64,000 bases of DNA, from the NCBI GenBank assembly GCA_050789255.1, contig JBOZRQ010000026.1:1-64000 (forward strand). The letters are read 5' to 3'. Shown in pieces: positions 15,875 through 23,654 of this stretch. The notes under the pieces are model-generated. The model worked only from the letters and a program-made list of their open reading frames with translations, was not told the origin of the DNA and did no database searches. How positions within the stretch are numbered: the stretch's first letter is position 1; the number at the start of each line of letters is the position of its first letter. The translations under genes were made by a program, and so were the position numbers. Source of the stretch: JBOZRQ01 sp050789255. GTDB taxonomy: Bacteria > Bacillota > Sulfobacillia > Symbiobacteriales > Symbiobacteriaceae.

Positions 15875-16048
15875 TCGCGGTTTCTTGGAGTTTACAGATG
15901 ACGATAGTCACTGCCTGTGTTATATTACTGTATTAAAATCCGGGCATTTCAACAGCTAATCGTCCGGTCTTAACGGGTCTCCCGGGTGTGGTGCGAACGT
16001 ACTGTTAAAGAACGTCAAAAGGATTCTCGCGGATCATCCCGAAATAGA

Positions 16049-16076
16049 TGAACGGTTGGGGCGTTACGAGCGTCTC
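16049..16076 (+). promoter_or_regulatory. Candidate ECF-sigma promoter (autoregulation)
   Basis: TGAACG (16049-16054), exactly 16 bases, then CGTCTC (16071-16076). This matches the Gram-positive ECF pattern TGAAAC-N16-CGTC. It lies 75 bp upstream of the ECF sigma gene. The rest of the 300-bp gap from 15870 has AT-rich patches but no other clear element. Confidence 0.5.
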
Positions 16077-16150
16077 ATATGCACCTCGCTTGTTTCTTTT
16101 ATCTTTTCTGACCACTTGGTGTGTGTTGGGCCGGCGGTGGAGGTGGTAGT

Positions 16151-16783
16151 GTGGCCGAGATGATGCCCGAGCGGACGGCGGGTGAGGAGTACGAACTCAT
16201 CGCACGCTGTCAGAGCGGAGACCGTATTGCCTTTGAAGAGCTCTTTTACCTATACCGGGAAGATGTTTTCCGTTTCTCCTACTTGGTGGTACGCGATGCC
16301 ACCCTGGCTCAGGATGTTGTGCAGGAGGCCTTTCTCAAGGTCTTCCGGTCGGTCGACAAGTTCCAGTTCCGCTCCAGCTTCAAGTCGTGGCTGTACCGGG
16401 TCGTCGTCAACGAGGCTATCACAATCCTGCGTCGCCGCAAGATCAAGGAAGACCTCGATCCCGCACCTGAAACGGCCCACGGCACCGATGCCCCGGCACG
16501 TTACTACCAGCCGGAAGAGGCTGCCCTGGAGAGCGAGGAACGCGAACTTCTCCGGTGGGCGATTGGACAGCTTGACCCTATTCATCGCAGCGTGGTGGTG
16601 CTGAAGTACTTCCACGACTTCTCAGACACGGAGATTGCGGCCGTGGTGGGATGCCCGGCTGGTACGGTAAAGTCCCGTCTACACCGTGCCCGCGAGCTGC
16701 TTCGCCATTCGATGTCCCGTCGGATGGGCCGCCCCGATCTCCTGGCTCTGTCCTACGCCCGCCTTGCCGAAAACCCCCTGTGA
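16151..16783 (+). CDS. ECF-type RNA polymerase sigma factor
   Basis: A 210-aa sigma factor. Region 2 runs from EYELIARCQSGDRIAFEELF through DATLAQDVVQEAFLKVFRSV to FRSSFKSWLYRVVVNEA. Region 4 is LDPIHRSVVVLKYFHDFSDTEIAAVVGC, with the helix-turn-helix reading TVKSRLHRARELLR. Sigma 1.1 and 3 are absent, as in ECF factors. GTG 16151 has GGAGGTGG 4 bases upstream; ATG 16160 is an alternative. The next gene, 27 bp on, is the probable anti-sigma factor. The ECF-like promoter upstream suggests it drives its own synthesis. The inducing stress is unknown. Confidence 0.93.
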   Translation: MAEMMPERTAGEEYELIARCQSGDRIAFEELFYLYREDVFRFSYLVVRDATLAQDVVQEAFLKVFRSVDKFQFRSSFKSWLYRVVVNEAITILRRRKIKEDLDPAPETAHGTDAPARYYQPEEAALESEERELLRWAIGQLDPIHRSVVVLKYFHDFSDTEIAAVVGCPAGTVKSRLHRARELLRHSMSRRMGRPDLLALSYARLAENPL

Positions 16784-16810
16784 AGCAAGTTGGGAGCGTG
16801 ACTGGTCAAC

Positions 16811-17212
16811 ATGCGACTCGATGAAAAAACCCTACGCCGCCACATGCAGCGTGAAGCTGCACGGGTCCCAATGCCAGACGATATGTGGGCAAACATCAGC
16901 CGTGAACTCGACAAGGACGCCAATAAGGCTCTGAAGCGCAAGCATATGGCGAAGCGCCTGGAGTCCTGGAAGCCTGCCCTTGCCTTTGCCGCCGCGGCAG
17001 GTGTTTTTTGGCTGGCGATTATTCCGACCGACTCACCCGCGCGCATGACGCTCCCCCGTCCCGTGGGAGCCGAGGCGAACGCCGAGTCGTCAGGGCAGAA
17101 CGACCTGCTGCAAGAGGTTTCCCACTTCGTGCGGACGGAGAAGAAGCCCGCGCAAGACAGCGCAGCCACGCAGAAGTATGGTTTTGTTCCTCATGGCGTC
17201 AGCGTTCAATAG
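16811..17212 (+). CDS. Probable membrane anti-sigma factor
   Basis: A 133-aa protein with a charged N-terminal half (residues 1-55, predicted helical), one membrane helix around residues 57-75 (PALAFAAAAGVFWLAII) and a short external tail. This topology and its place directly after the ECF sigma gene are typical of anti-sigma factors. There is no zinc-binding HxxxCxxC motif and I recognise no family, so the call rests on context. ATG 16811 is the only reasonable start; GGGAG is 14 bases away, which is far. The pair ends at a terminator. Confidence 0.6.
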   Translation: MRLDEKTLRRHMQREAARVPMPDDMWANISRELDKDANKALKRKHMAKRLESWKPALAFAAAAGVFWLAIIPTDSPARMTLPRPVGAEANAESSGQNDLLQEVSHFVRTEKKPAQDSAATQKYGFVPHGVSVQ

Positions 17213-17227
17213 CAGCTTTGATTTGCC

Positions 17228-17252
17228 AGCCCCGCCTTCGGCGGGGCTTTTA
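17228..17252 (+). terminator. Intrinsic terminator after the sigma/anti-sigma pair
   Basis: Compact stem AGCCCCGCC / GGCGGGGCT (17228-17236, 17240-17248) with a TTC loop and a TTTTAT tail. Confidence 0.85.
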
Positions 17253-17261
17253 TGCTACACT
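17253..17261 (+). promoter_or_regulatory. Possible extended -10 of uvrC
   Basis: TGCTACACT lies between the preceding terminator and uvrC, 20 bp ahead of the start codon. No -35 is seen; the leader would be very short. Confidence 0.3.
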
Positions 17262-17280
17262 GAAGTCCGAGGTGATAGCT

Positions 17281-19269
17281 ATGGACTTGGAGGAACAGCT
17301 AAAGCTGCTGCCGGATAAGCCCGGTTGCTACCTCTACAAAGATGCTGACGGCCGGGTCATCTATGTTGGCAAGGCCCGGAACCTGAAGAACCGGGTTCGC
17401 CAGTATTTCCAGTCCTCGCGCAACCTCACCGACAAGGTGCTCTCCATGGTGCAATACATCGTCAATGTGGAGCACATTGTCACCCATACCGAGGTCGAGG
17501 CGCTGATTCTGGAATCGAATCTCATTAAGAAACACAAGCCGAAGTACAACATCCGTCTGCGGGATGATAAACAGTACCCCTACCTGCGCCTGACCACGGG
17601 CGACAAGTGGCCTCGGCTGCTGGTAGCCCGGGCCATGAAGAAGGACGGATCGCGCTACTTTGGCCCATATACCAGCACCCAGCCCATGTGGGACACCATG
17701 AAGCTGGCCCGGCGGCTCTTCCCCCTCCGCACCTGCAACGACCCGTCCAAGCACCCCCGGGCCTGCCTGCAGTACCACATTGGGCGGTGCCTGGGGCCCT
17801 GCCTGGCGGACTTTACGAAGCACGAAGAGTACAGCCAGGCGGTCAAGGACCTCACTGCGTTCCTGGACGGGCGCAGCGACGAGGTGGCCGAGCGCATTCG
17901 GACCCGCATGGAGCAGGCCTCCGAGAACCTCGAGTTCGAGCGGGCGGCCGAGCTTCGGGACCAGCTTTTCGCCGTCGAAAAGGTGCAGCAGAAGCAGACG
18001 GTCATCATGGTGCGCGAGGTGGTCGACCTCGACGCGATTGCGTACGTGCGGAGCTACGACGAGGCCTGCGTCCAGGTCTTCTTCGTGCGGCAGGGCAAGC
18101 TGGTCGGACGCGACCAGTTCATTATGGCTGGCGCCGACGACATGACCGGTCCGGAGATTCTGACCGCCTTCCTTGAGCAGCACTATGCCAACACCAGCTT
18201 CGTGCCGAAGGAGATCCTGGTGAGCGAGGAGCTGGAGGAGCCGGCCGTGCTGGAGGAGTGGCTCTCGGAGAAGCGCGGCAACAAGGTGATGATCCGTAAG
18301 CCTGTGCGCGGTGAGAAGCGCGAACTGGTGGAGATGGTGGAGGCCAATGCCAAGGAGGGCATGACCGAGCGCTACAAGCAGCGGGAGCAGGAGCTGGCGG
18401 CCACCGAGGGCGCCATGCAGCAGCTGCAGGGTGAACTCAACCTGCAGAAGCTGCCCTACCGGATCGAGTGCTTCGACATTTCCCACACGCAGGGCTCCGA
18501 AGTGGTGGCCTCCATGGTGGTCTTTGAGGGCGGCAAGCCCAAGAAGGAAGACTACCGCCGGTTCAAGATCAAGGTCGACAAGAACAACGACTTCGCCAAC
18601 ATGGCGGAGGCGGTGACTCGGCGCTTCAAGCGGGGCCTCCTGGAGCGGGAGGCGATCTCGGAAGGGCGGGTCAAGGACCTGGAGGAGGGGCTGGTGGCGG
18701 CCGAGGCCGAGGCGCTCTTCGCCCCGGTGGAGGAGTTCTCCCCGGAGGATGAGGACGCCGCCCCGGAGACGGCTCCGATCGAGGAGATCCGGGAGGTGCC
18801 CATGCCCGGGGAGGCGCCCAAGTTCGCCGTCTTCCCCGACCTGCTGATCATCGACGGCGGCAAGGGCCAGCTGGCCTATGCCCGCGACGCCATGCGCTCC
18901 CTGGGGGTCGAGCATATTCCCACCTTCGGCCTGGCCAAGGAAGAGGAGCTGCTCTGCCAGGAGGGCCGCGAGGACTGGATCATGCTCCCGCGGGGCTCCC
19001 AGGGGCTCTTCCTGCTCCAGCGCATCCGTGACGAGGCTCACCGCTTCGCCATTACCTACCACCGCAAGCTCCATCGGAAGGCGGCGACCCACTCCCGGCT
19101 GGATGATATTCCGGGGATCGGACCCAAGCGCAAGAAGGCGCTGCTGAAGGAGTTCGGTTCGATCAAGCGCATCCGCCAGGCATCTATGGATGAGCTCATG
19201 CAGGTGGTGGGCATCAACCGGGATGTGGCGGAGCGCATCCTGGAACACCTGGGCGGCACGATTACTTAG
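17281..19269 (+). CDS. uvrC: UvrABC system protein C
   Basis: A 662-aa endonuclease that makes both incisions in nucleotide excision repair. The N-terminal GIY-YIG nuclease shows GCYLYKDADGRVIYVGKA and NLKNRVRQYF. The UvrB-binding UVR helix is ENLEFERAAELRDQL. The RNase H-like C-terminal nuclease shows IECFDISHTQGSEVVASMV and LLIIDGGKGQL, with HRFAITYHRKLH. Tandem helix-hairpin-helix motifs close the protein (IPGIGPKRKKALL, VVGINRDVAERIL). It is longer than usual because of an acidic Glu-rich insert of about 50 residues near 465-515, inside the RNase H-like domain. ATG 17281 follows GAGGTGAT. No SOS box is seen upstream. Confidence 0.97.
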   Translation: MDLEEQLKLLPDKPGCYLYKDADGRVIYVGKARNLKNRVRQYFQSSRNLTDKVLSMVQYIVNVEHIVTHTEVEALILESNLIKKHKPKYNIRLRDDKQYPYLRLTTGDKWPRLLVARAMKKDGSRYFGPYTSTQPMWDTMKLARRLFPLRTCNDPSKHPRACLQYHIGRCLGPCLADFTKHEEYSQAVKDLTAFLDGRSDEVAERIRTRMEQASENLEFERAAELRDQLFAVEKVQQKQTVIMVREVVDLDAIAYVRSYDEACVQVFFVRQGKLVGRDQFIMAGADDMTGPEILTAFLEQHYANTSFVPKEILVSEELEEPAVLEEWLSEKRGNKVMIRKPVRGEKRELVEMVEANAKEGMTERYKQREQELAATEGAMQQLQGELNLQKLPYRIECFDISHTQGSEVVASMVVFEGGKPKKEDYRRFKIKVDKNNDFANMAEAVTRRFKRGLLEREAISEGRVKDLEEGLVAAEAEALFAPVEEFSPEDEDAAPETAPIEEIREVPMPGEAPKFAVFPDLLIIDGGKGQLAYARDAMRSLGVEHIPTFGLAKEEELLCQEGREDWIMLPRGSQGLFLLQRIRDEAHRFAITYHRKLHRKAATHSRLDDIPGIGPKRKKALLKEFGSIKRIRQASMDELMQVVGINRDVAERILEHLGGTIT

Positions 19270-19276
19270 TCCCATC

Positions 19277-19309
19277 AGCGGGCCGGAGAGATCCGGTCCG
19301 CTTTTTTTC
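19277..19309 (+). terminator. Intrinsic terminator after uvrC
   Basis: Stem AGCGGGCCGG / CCGGTCCGCT (19277-19286, 19293-19302) followed by a long T run. Confidence 0.9.
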
Positions 19310-19425
19310 CTCGTAACACCCCGCAGACGAAATAATACCCAGATAATGGTGTAGCAAGGTTCTCGCCGATCAGGTGTCGAACCCGTACTCTACTCGGATT
19401 ACACAAGAAACTTGGAGGTTCCTAC

Positions 19426-20670
19426 ATGAAGAAGGTAATCGCATCGCTATTGCTAGGTGCCGCCTTGTTGAGCGTTGCACCGCTTAGTGCCGCGGCGGAA
19501 ACCGCCCCAACCATTCTGCTGGACGGGATTCCGCTGGGCTTCCCGGTGCCCCCCACGATCGTGCAGGACCGCACCATGGTGCCCTTCCGGGCCATAGCGG
19601 AGGCCCTGGGCGTCTCGGTGACCTGGGTGGCCGAGCAGCGGGCCATTGATGCCCGCTACATGGACCGGGAGGTCCGCCTGACCATCGACAACGATGTGGC
19701 CTGGATCAGCGGCTTCCCGGTAAAGCTCGACGTAGCCCCCATGATTGTCAACGACCGGACCCTGGTGCCGCTGCGCTTCTTCAGCGAAGCGTTCGGAGCT
19801 AACGTCGGCTGGGAGGGGACCACCCGTACGGTCACGATCACCTCGCCGGCGCGGCCCATGCGGACCATGGCCTTCTATGCCATCAGCAGTTTTGATGAGC
19901 GCAGCCTGGTCTCCCGCTTCTCCGACGTAGCCTTCGGCTGGTCGGCGCTGAAGGCGGACGGCACGCTGGACTTGACCGACGATCCCTTGTATCGCTGGCC
20001 CCAGCCTGCGGGTGACGTCAGCGGTGAATCGCTGCTGGCGGACGCCCAGCGGCAGGGCGTTGGCCGCCATCTCATGATCAGCGCGCTTGACGATAAGAGC
20101 CAGTTCACAGCGTTAATTCTCGACGAAACCTTACGGCAGAAAGCCGCGGCGGAGATTGCCGCCGTGGTCCGGGGCAAGGGTTTCGACGGCGTTGTGCTCG
20201 ACATGGAGTACCTGGGCCAGACCGAGACCGGTGCGGAGCTTGAAAAGGTCCGACAGGCCTTCACCGCCTTCGTTCAAGCCATATCCAAGGAACTGAGGGC
20301 TTCGGGCAAGGAGACGATTGTGGCCGTCCATCCCTTGAACGGGGCCTTCCACGGCTACGACTACAAGGCCCTCGCGGCTGCAGCCGACATGGTTGTGGTC
20401 ATGGCCCACGACTACCATGACCACCAGGTCGATAAGCGCCCCGACTCGGCTGACAAGGTGATGGAGGCGATTGAACTCTCCCTGCGGGACGTGCCCCGGG
20501 AGAGGCTGATGCTCGCGATTGTGGCGCCCTACGAGACGCCGGAGACGCTGCTCCAGAAGGTCGGGCTCGCCAAGCGCTACGGTCTGGAAGGCATTACGGT
20601 GTGGCGCCTGGGCACGGTCGGCACCCAGCGCATGAAGGCCCTGGAAGGCACGGTTAGCCCGGAAAAATAA
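19426..20670 (+). CDS. Secreted stalk-domain protein with GH18-like hydrolase domain
   Basis: A 414-aa exported protein. Residues 1-24 are a signal peptide (KKVIASLLLGAALLS, cleavage near AAAE). Residues about 30-140 are two copper-amine-oxidase N-terminal-like (stalk) repeats, with MVPFRAIAEALGVSVTW and LVPLRFFSEAFGANVGW; these are common wall-associated modules in Firmicutes. Residues about 150-405 are a GH18-like TIM barrel. FDGVVLDMEYLG holds the D-x-D/E motif with the catalytic Glu, and VVVMAHDYHDH matches the strand-6 MxYD-type region. This layout resembles YaaH-like and SleL-like cell-wall lytic enzymes. ATG 19426 has TTGGAGG. The polysaccharide deacetylase downstream supports a wall role. 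Confidence 0.85.
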   Translation: MKKVIASLLLGAALLSVAPLSAAAETAPTILLDGIPLGFPVPPTIVQDRTMVPFRAIAEALGVSVTWVAEQRAIDARYMDREVRLTIDNDVAWISGFPVKLDVAPMIVNDRTLVPLRFFSEAFGANVGWEGTTRTVTITSPARPMRTMAFYAISSFDERSLVSRFSDVAFGWSALKADGTLDLTDDPLYRWPQPAGDVSGESLLADAQRQGVGRHLMISALDDKSQFTALILDETLRQKAAAEIAAVVRGKGFDGVVLDMEYLGQTETGAELEKVRQAFTAFVQAISKELRASGKETIVAVHPLNGAFHGYDYKALAAAADMVVVMAHDYHDHQVDKRPDSADKVMEAIELSLRDVPRERLMLAIVAPYETPETLLQKVGLAKRYGLEGITVWRLGTVGTQRMKALEGTVSPEK

Positions 20671-20777
20671 ACCACCCGTGAAATCCCGTTTGGACACCGA
20701 AACCTCGAAACCTTAGCACCGTATTTGGAGTCATACATTTGAGTTTAGTACCTACACAAAATGAGAGGTATCGGACA

Positions 20778-21611
20778 ATGAAACGGGCGCTGGTTCCGTC
20801 GTTGCTCCTTGGTACGATCCTTCTTTCCGCATGCGGTGGAGTTCAGAGCAAGAGCCCCACGCCAGCGGGCTCGCCCGACCCTGTTCCCGTAATCACCCAG
20901 CCCGTCTCCGAACCGCCCAAGACCGATCCCCAACCGGCTCCGCCGCCACCGGAGACCCCCAAGATCGAAGAGGCGAAGCCCGCGATCAAGTGGTACTCCC
21001 CTGGCATCGGCTTGCCGCTCAAGTCGGATGACCCGGCGGCCCAGGGCAAGAAGGTCGCGATGCTCACCTTCGACGACGGCCCTCATCCGCAGTACACCGA
21101 CATGATCCTGGCCTCGCTCAAGCAGGAGAACGTGAAGGCGATCTTCTTTGTGACCAACAACGGCGTGAAGAACAAGGAAGTGCTGGAGCGGATTCATAAG
21201 GATGGCCACGTGATCGGCGTTCACACCATGACGCACCCCAACCTGACCAAGCTTTCGGTCCCCGACATGCGCAAGGAGATCGAGCCGCTGATCGACCTGA
21301 TTCAGCAGGTGACGGGCGAGAAGCCCAAGTACCTCCGGCCGCCGTATGGGGCTTACAACGACAGCCTTCGCAACCTGGTCAAGGAGTACAACATGGAGCT
21401 GGTGAACTGGACCAACGGTTCGCTGGACTGGGAGGGCACCGACAAGAACGGCTACAAGGATCCGGCCAAGGTAGTGGCCGACGTGATGAAGCAGCTGCAC
21501 CCGGGCGCCAACATTCTCATGCACGATATCCATAAGCACACGGCTGAGGCCCTGCCGGAGTTGATCAAGCAGATCCGGGCCGCGGGGTACGAGTTCGTGG
21601 TACTGCAATAA
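20778..21611 (+). CDS. Lipoprotein polysaccharide deacetylase (NodB domain)
   Basis: A 277-aa lipoprotein. The signal peptide ends in the lipobox LLSAC, so the mature protein is lipid-anchored outside the membrane. A Pro-rich linker of about 50 residues follows. The NodB catalytic domain is complete: TFDDGPHP (catalytic Asp and metal Asp), HTMTHPN (metal His pair), RPPYGAYN (substrate groove), and ILMHDIHKHT (catalytic His). It should remove acetyl groups from N-acetylglucosamine or N-acetylmuramic acid in wall polymers. ATG 20778 follows AGAGGT; the open frame extends upstream but the signal peptide fixes the start. It likely works with the GH18-like protein upstream. Confidence 0.92.
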   Translation: MKRALVPSLLLGTILLSACGGVQSKSPTPAGSPDPVPVITQPVSEPPKTDPQPAPPPPETPKIEEAKPAIKWYSPGIGLPLKSDDPAAQGKKVAMLTFDDGPHPQYTDMILASLKQENVKAIFFVTNNGVKNKEVLERIHKDGHVIGVHTMTHPNLTKLSVPDMRKEIEPLIDLIQQVTGEKPKYLRPPYGAYNDSLRNLVKEYNMELVNWTNGSLDWEGTDKNGYKDPAKVVADVMKQLHPGANILMHDIHKHTAEALPELIKQIRAAGYEFVVLQ

Positions 21612-21615
21612 CGGG

Positions 21616-21646
21616 AAGACCGGCGCATGGTGCGCCGGTCTTTTAT
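21616..21646. terminator. Intrinsic terminator between convergent genes
   Basis: A 12-bp perfect stem AAGACCGGCGCA / TGCGCCGGTCTT (21616-21627, 21631-21642) with TTATTT on the right; its end touches the stop codon of the minus-strand gene. Confidence 0.9.
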
Positions 21647-22272
21647 TTGCGCTGCAAGCGCTCCCAGGCCCAGGCGGCGGTCCCGGCGGCGGCCGCAGCC
21701 AGCTGCAGCAGGGAGATGCCGCTGAAGAGGGCTGCGGAGGCCGGGCGGGCCAGGTCGGCCAGCACGAGGGCGCCGCAGGCCAGCAGGACCGCCTGAGGCG
21801 CCGTGCGGCCGAGGCCCGCCAGGCCGGCGGCTGCGAGCAGGGGCGGGAAGGCCCAGGTGCCGGGCGCCTTCCAGCCGGCGGCGGCCACGGCCAGGCCGAG
21901 GGCCAGCGGGGCGGCGGCCGCGTTCAGGACGGCCCGCCAGTCCGGCCGCCGCCGCAGACCCCAGGCCACAGCGGCCGCCCCGCCCAAGGCGCCCGCCGGC
22001 AGGGCCGCGGGGCCGTAGGGGAAGAGGATCAGCATGGCCGGGTTGGCAAAGTGGCCGGGCAGGTCGGTGACCAGGTAGAAGAGCTTGGCCGCCAGCACTC
22101 CGCCGACAAACAGGTTAAGGACCACGTCCCCGGCGGCTTGCCTGTCGGCGCCGCTGCGCCCGGCGCTCCACCGGGCCAGGTAATAGGCCAACAGGCCGCC
22201 GACGATCCCGGTAAGGGCGAGCATGGACAGGGGAAACGAGCCCAGTTGCACCACATCGGGCAAGAATGGCAT
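21643..22272 (-). CDS. Small polytopic membrane protein, Lgt-like N-terminus
   Basis: A 209-aa, very Ala/Leu-rich membrane protein with about seven hydrophobic segments. The start LGSFPLSMLALTGIVGGLLA resembles the first helix of prolipoprotein diacylglyceryl transferase, but the protein is too short and lacks the conserved Lgt loop HGGL/RxGNFxN that I would require. ATG 22272 follows GGGGAGGTAAAG. The thioredoxin gene upstream ends 5 bp before it, so the two are co-transcribed and probably translationally linked. A role beside a redox protein, for example in disulfide or lipid handling, is a guess. Confidence 0.65.
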   Translation of the reverse strand: MPFLPDVVQLGSFPLSMLALTGIVGGLLAYYLARWSAGRSGADRQAAGDVVLNLFVGGVLAAKLFYLVTDLPGHFANPAMLILFPYGPAALPAGALGGAAAVAWGLRRRPDWRAVLNAAAAPLALGLAVAAAGWKAPGTWAFPPLLAAAGLAGLGRTAPQAVLLACGALVLADLARPASAALFSGISLLQLAAAAAGTAAWAWERLQRK

Positions 22273-22277
22273 GGGCT

Positions 22278-22793
22278 TTACCTCCCCGCTTCCTTCAGGT
22301 AGCCGAGCATGGCGCCGAAGGTGAGCGGGCCGGCGATGCGCGCCCGCACGACCCCCTCCCGGTCGACGAAGAGGCTGGTGGGGAAGGAGTAGACCTGGTA
22401 TGCCTTCTCCGTCTCCCCGGCAGGGTCGAGGACCGTAGCGAAGGTATAGCCCTGATCCTGTAGGAACGCCAGGGCTTTTTCCGGAGCGAGCTCGCTCCAG
22501 GTGGCGTTCACGGTGAGCACGGCGGTGTCCGGCGGCAGGGCGGCGGTCAGCCGCTGGAGCTCTGGCATCTCCATGCGGCACGGCCCGCACCACGATGCCC
22601 AAAAGTTAAGGAAGACCGCCTTCCCGCGGTAATCCGAGAGCGACACCTGCCTGCCCTCCGTGTCGGTCAGGGTAAAGTTCGGCGCCAGCTGGCCCACCCG
22701 GGCGCCGGACGGCAGCGAGCCCCGGGCTGTTTGCGGGCGAAACGCCCCGCCGATCAGCAGCACCGCCCACATGGCGAGGACTGCATAGGTCAT
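22278..22793 (-). CDS. Membrane-anchored TlpA/ResA-like thiol-disulfide oxidoreductase
   Basis: A 171-aa protein. Residues 2-18 form an uncleaved signal anchor. The thioredoxin fold follows with APNFTLTDTEG, GKAVFLNFWASWCGPCRME (active-site CxxC) and the cis-Pro loop YSFPTSLFVD. The extra GxxAP N-terminal strand and WCGPC are those of TlpA/ResA proteins, which reduce apocytochromes or other exported thiol proteins outside the membrane. The ATG at 22793 is the only canonical start after a stop codon in frame; AAGGAG is 21 bases upstream, which is unusually far. It heads a two-gene unit. Confidence 0.88.
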   Translation of the reverse strand: MTYAVLAMWAVLLIGGAFRPQTARGSLPSGARVGQLAPNFTLTDTEGRQVSLSDYRGKAVFLNFWASWCGPCRMEMPELQRLTAALPPDTAVLTVNATWSELAPEKALAFLQDQGYTFATVLDPAGETEKAYQVYSFPTSLFVDREGVVRARIAGPLTFGAMLGYLKEAGR

Positions 22794-22927
22794 CCATTTC
22801 GGTATGGGAGGTCACTCCTTCCGTACATAAGACGGCATCGTCCTTGAGACGGATGCTGTCTTATCGTCTTTAAGGCCGACCCTAATAAATCTTAAGGGAG
22901 AGGTTTAAGATTTTTAATCTCCCCGGC

Positions 22928-22957
22928 TTGACTCGCGCCCAAACGAGGGTGTAATAT
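22928..22957 (+). promoter_or_regulatory. Promoter of the DUF2089-DUF4097 operon
   Basis: TTGACT (22928-22933), an 18-bp spacer and TAATAT (22952-22957). The leader then contains a small hairpin GTCGGC-N6-GCCGAC (23012-23029) just ahead of the ribosome binding site. Confidence 0.6.
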
Positions 22958-23045
22958 CCAAATTGCAAAGGGAACCTTAAAGAAATCAAGGTCCCGATTA
23001 ACAAGTGTAATGTCGGCTATTTCGCCGACAGAGAGGTGAGTGGGT

Positions 23046-23438
23046 ATGCAGAAGCGGAGAATGCCTGGCCGGTGCCCTGTTTGCAGCGAAGAGATGGTGG
23101 TGACCCGGCTCCGGTGCCCCCACTGCGACACCGGCATCGACGGTACCTTCGAGGTGAACAAGTTCGCCCGGCTCTCCAAGGAGCATCTCGAGTTCGTGGA
23201 GACCTTCATTAAGGCCCGCGGGAACATCAAGGAGGTCGAGCGTGAACTCGGCATCTCCTACCCCACCGTCCGGGGCAAGCTGGACGCCGTCATTGAAGCG
23301 CTGGGTTACCGTGTGGAGCCCGCAGCGGCTGAGGAGACCAAGTCGGCGAAGCAGGCCCGCCGTAAGGAGATCCTGGACGCCCTCAACCGGGGCGAGCTGT
23401 CCAGCGAAGAGGCCCTGAAGCAACTCAAGAATCTGTAG
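23046..23438 (+). CDS. DUF2089-family zinc-ribbon/HTH protein
   Basis: A 130-aa putative regulator. Residues 7-26 are a zinc ribbon (RCPVC and RCPHC). Residues about 38-90 match DUF2089: FARLSKEHLEFVETFIKARG, then IKEVERELGISYPTVRGKLD, a clear helix-turn-helix. The last 26 residues (RRKEILDALNRGELSSEEAL) are a copy of the short helical motif shared by other proteins of this operon. ATG 23046 follows AGAGGTGA by 6 bases. As first gene of the operon it is the obvious candidate to control it. In other Firmicutes DUF2089 genes also sit beside DUF4097 genes. Confidence 0.85.
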   Translation: MQKRRMPGRCPVCSEEMVVTRLRCPHCDTGIDGTFEVNKFARLSKEHLEFVETFIKARGNIKEVERELGISYPTVRGKLDAVIEALGYRVEPAAAEETKSAKQARRKEILDALNRGELSSEEALKQLKNL

Positions 23439-23471
23439 CCCAAGCACGGGCCTGGAAGGAGCAGTTTGGCC

Positions 23472-23636
23472 ATGACACTGGTGTTCGCCGGCATTCAGCT
23501 GAGCATTACACGGCTTCCCAATGAGCGCAGGGTGGAGGAGGAGCGCCAGTGGCAGCGCCTGCTCGCCCGCATGGAGCAGACCCGGCACGAAGTCTTGCGG
23601 CAGCACATGATGAGCGCCCACGGACCGATCATGTAA
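23472..23636 (+). CDS. 54-aa protein, unknown
   Basis: The frame encodes a 54-residue peptide beginning MTLVFAGIQLSITRLP. After about 15 hydrophobic residues it becomes a charged helix rich in Glu, Arg and Gln and ends HGPIM. AAGGAG lies 10 bases before the ATG; an in-frame TTG at 23466 is only 4 bases from it and could be the real start. It lies between DUF2089 and the first DUF4097 gene, with 33 and 18 bp gaps, and the codon use fits its neighbours. The family is unknown to me. An amphipathic membrane-binding helix or adaptor is possible. Confidence 0.6.
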   Translation: MTLVFAGIQLSITRLPNERRVEEERQWQRLLARMEQTRHEVLRQHMMSAHGPIM

Positions 23637-23654
23637 AAACGGACGGTGAACAGC

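Noticed and set aside
17299..19275. A 658-codon open frame antisense to uvrC
   Set aside because: Mirror of the uvrC codon pattern. It starts in the uvrC terminator region and has no ribosome binding site or motifs.
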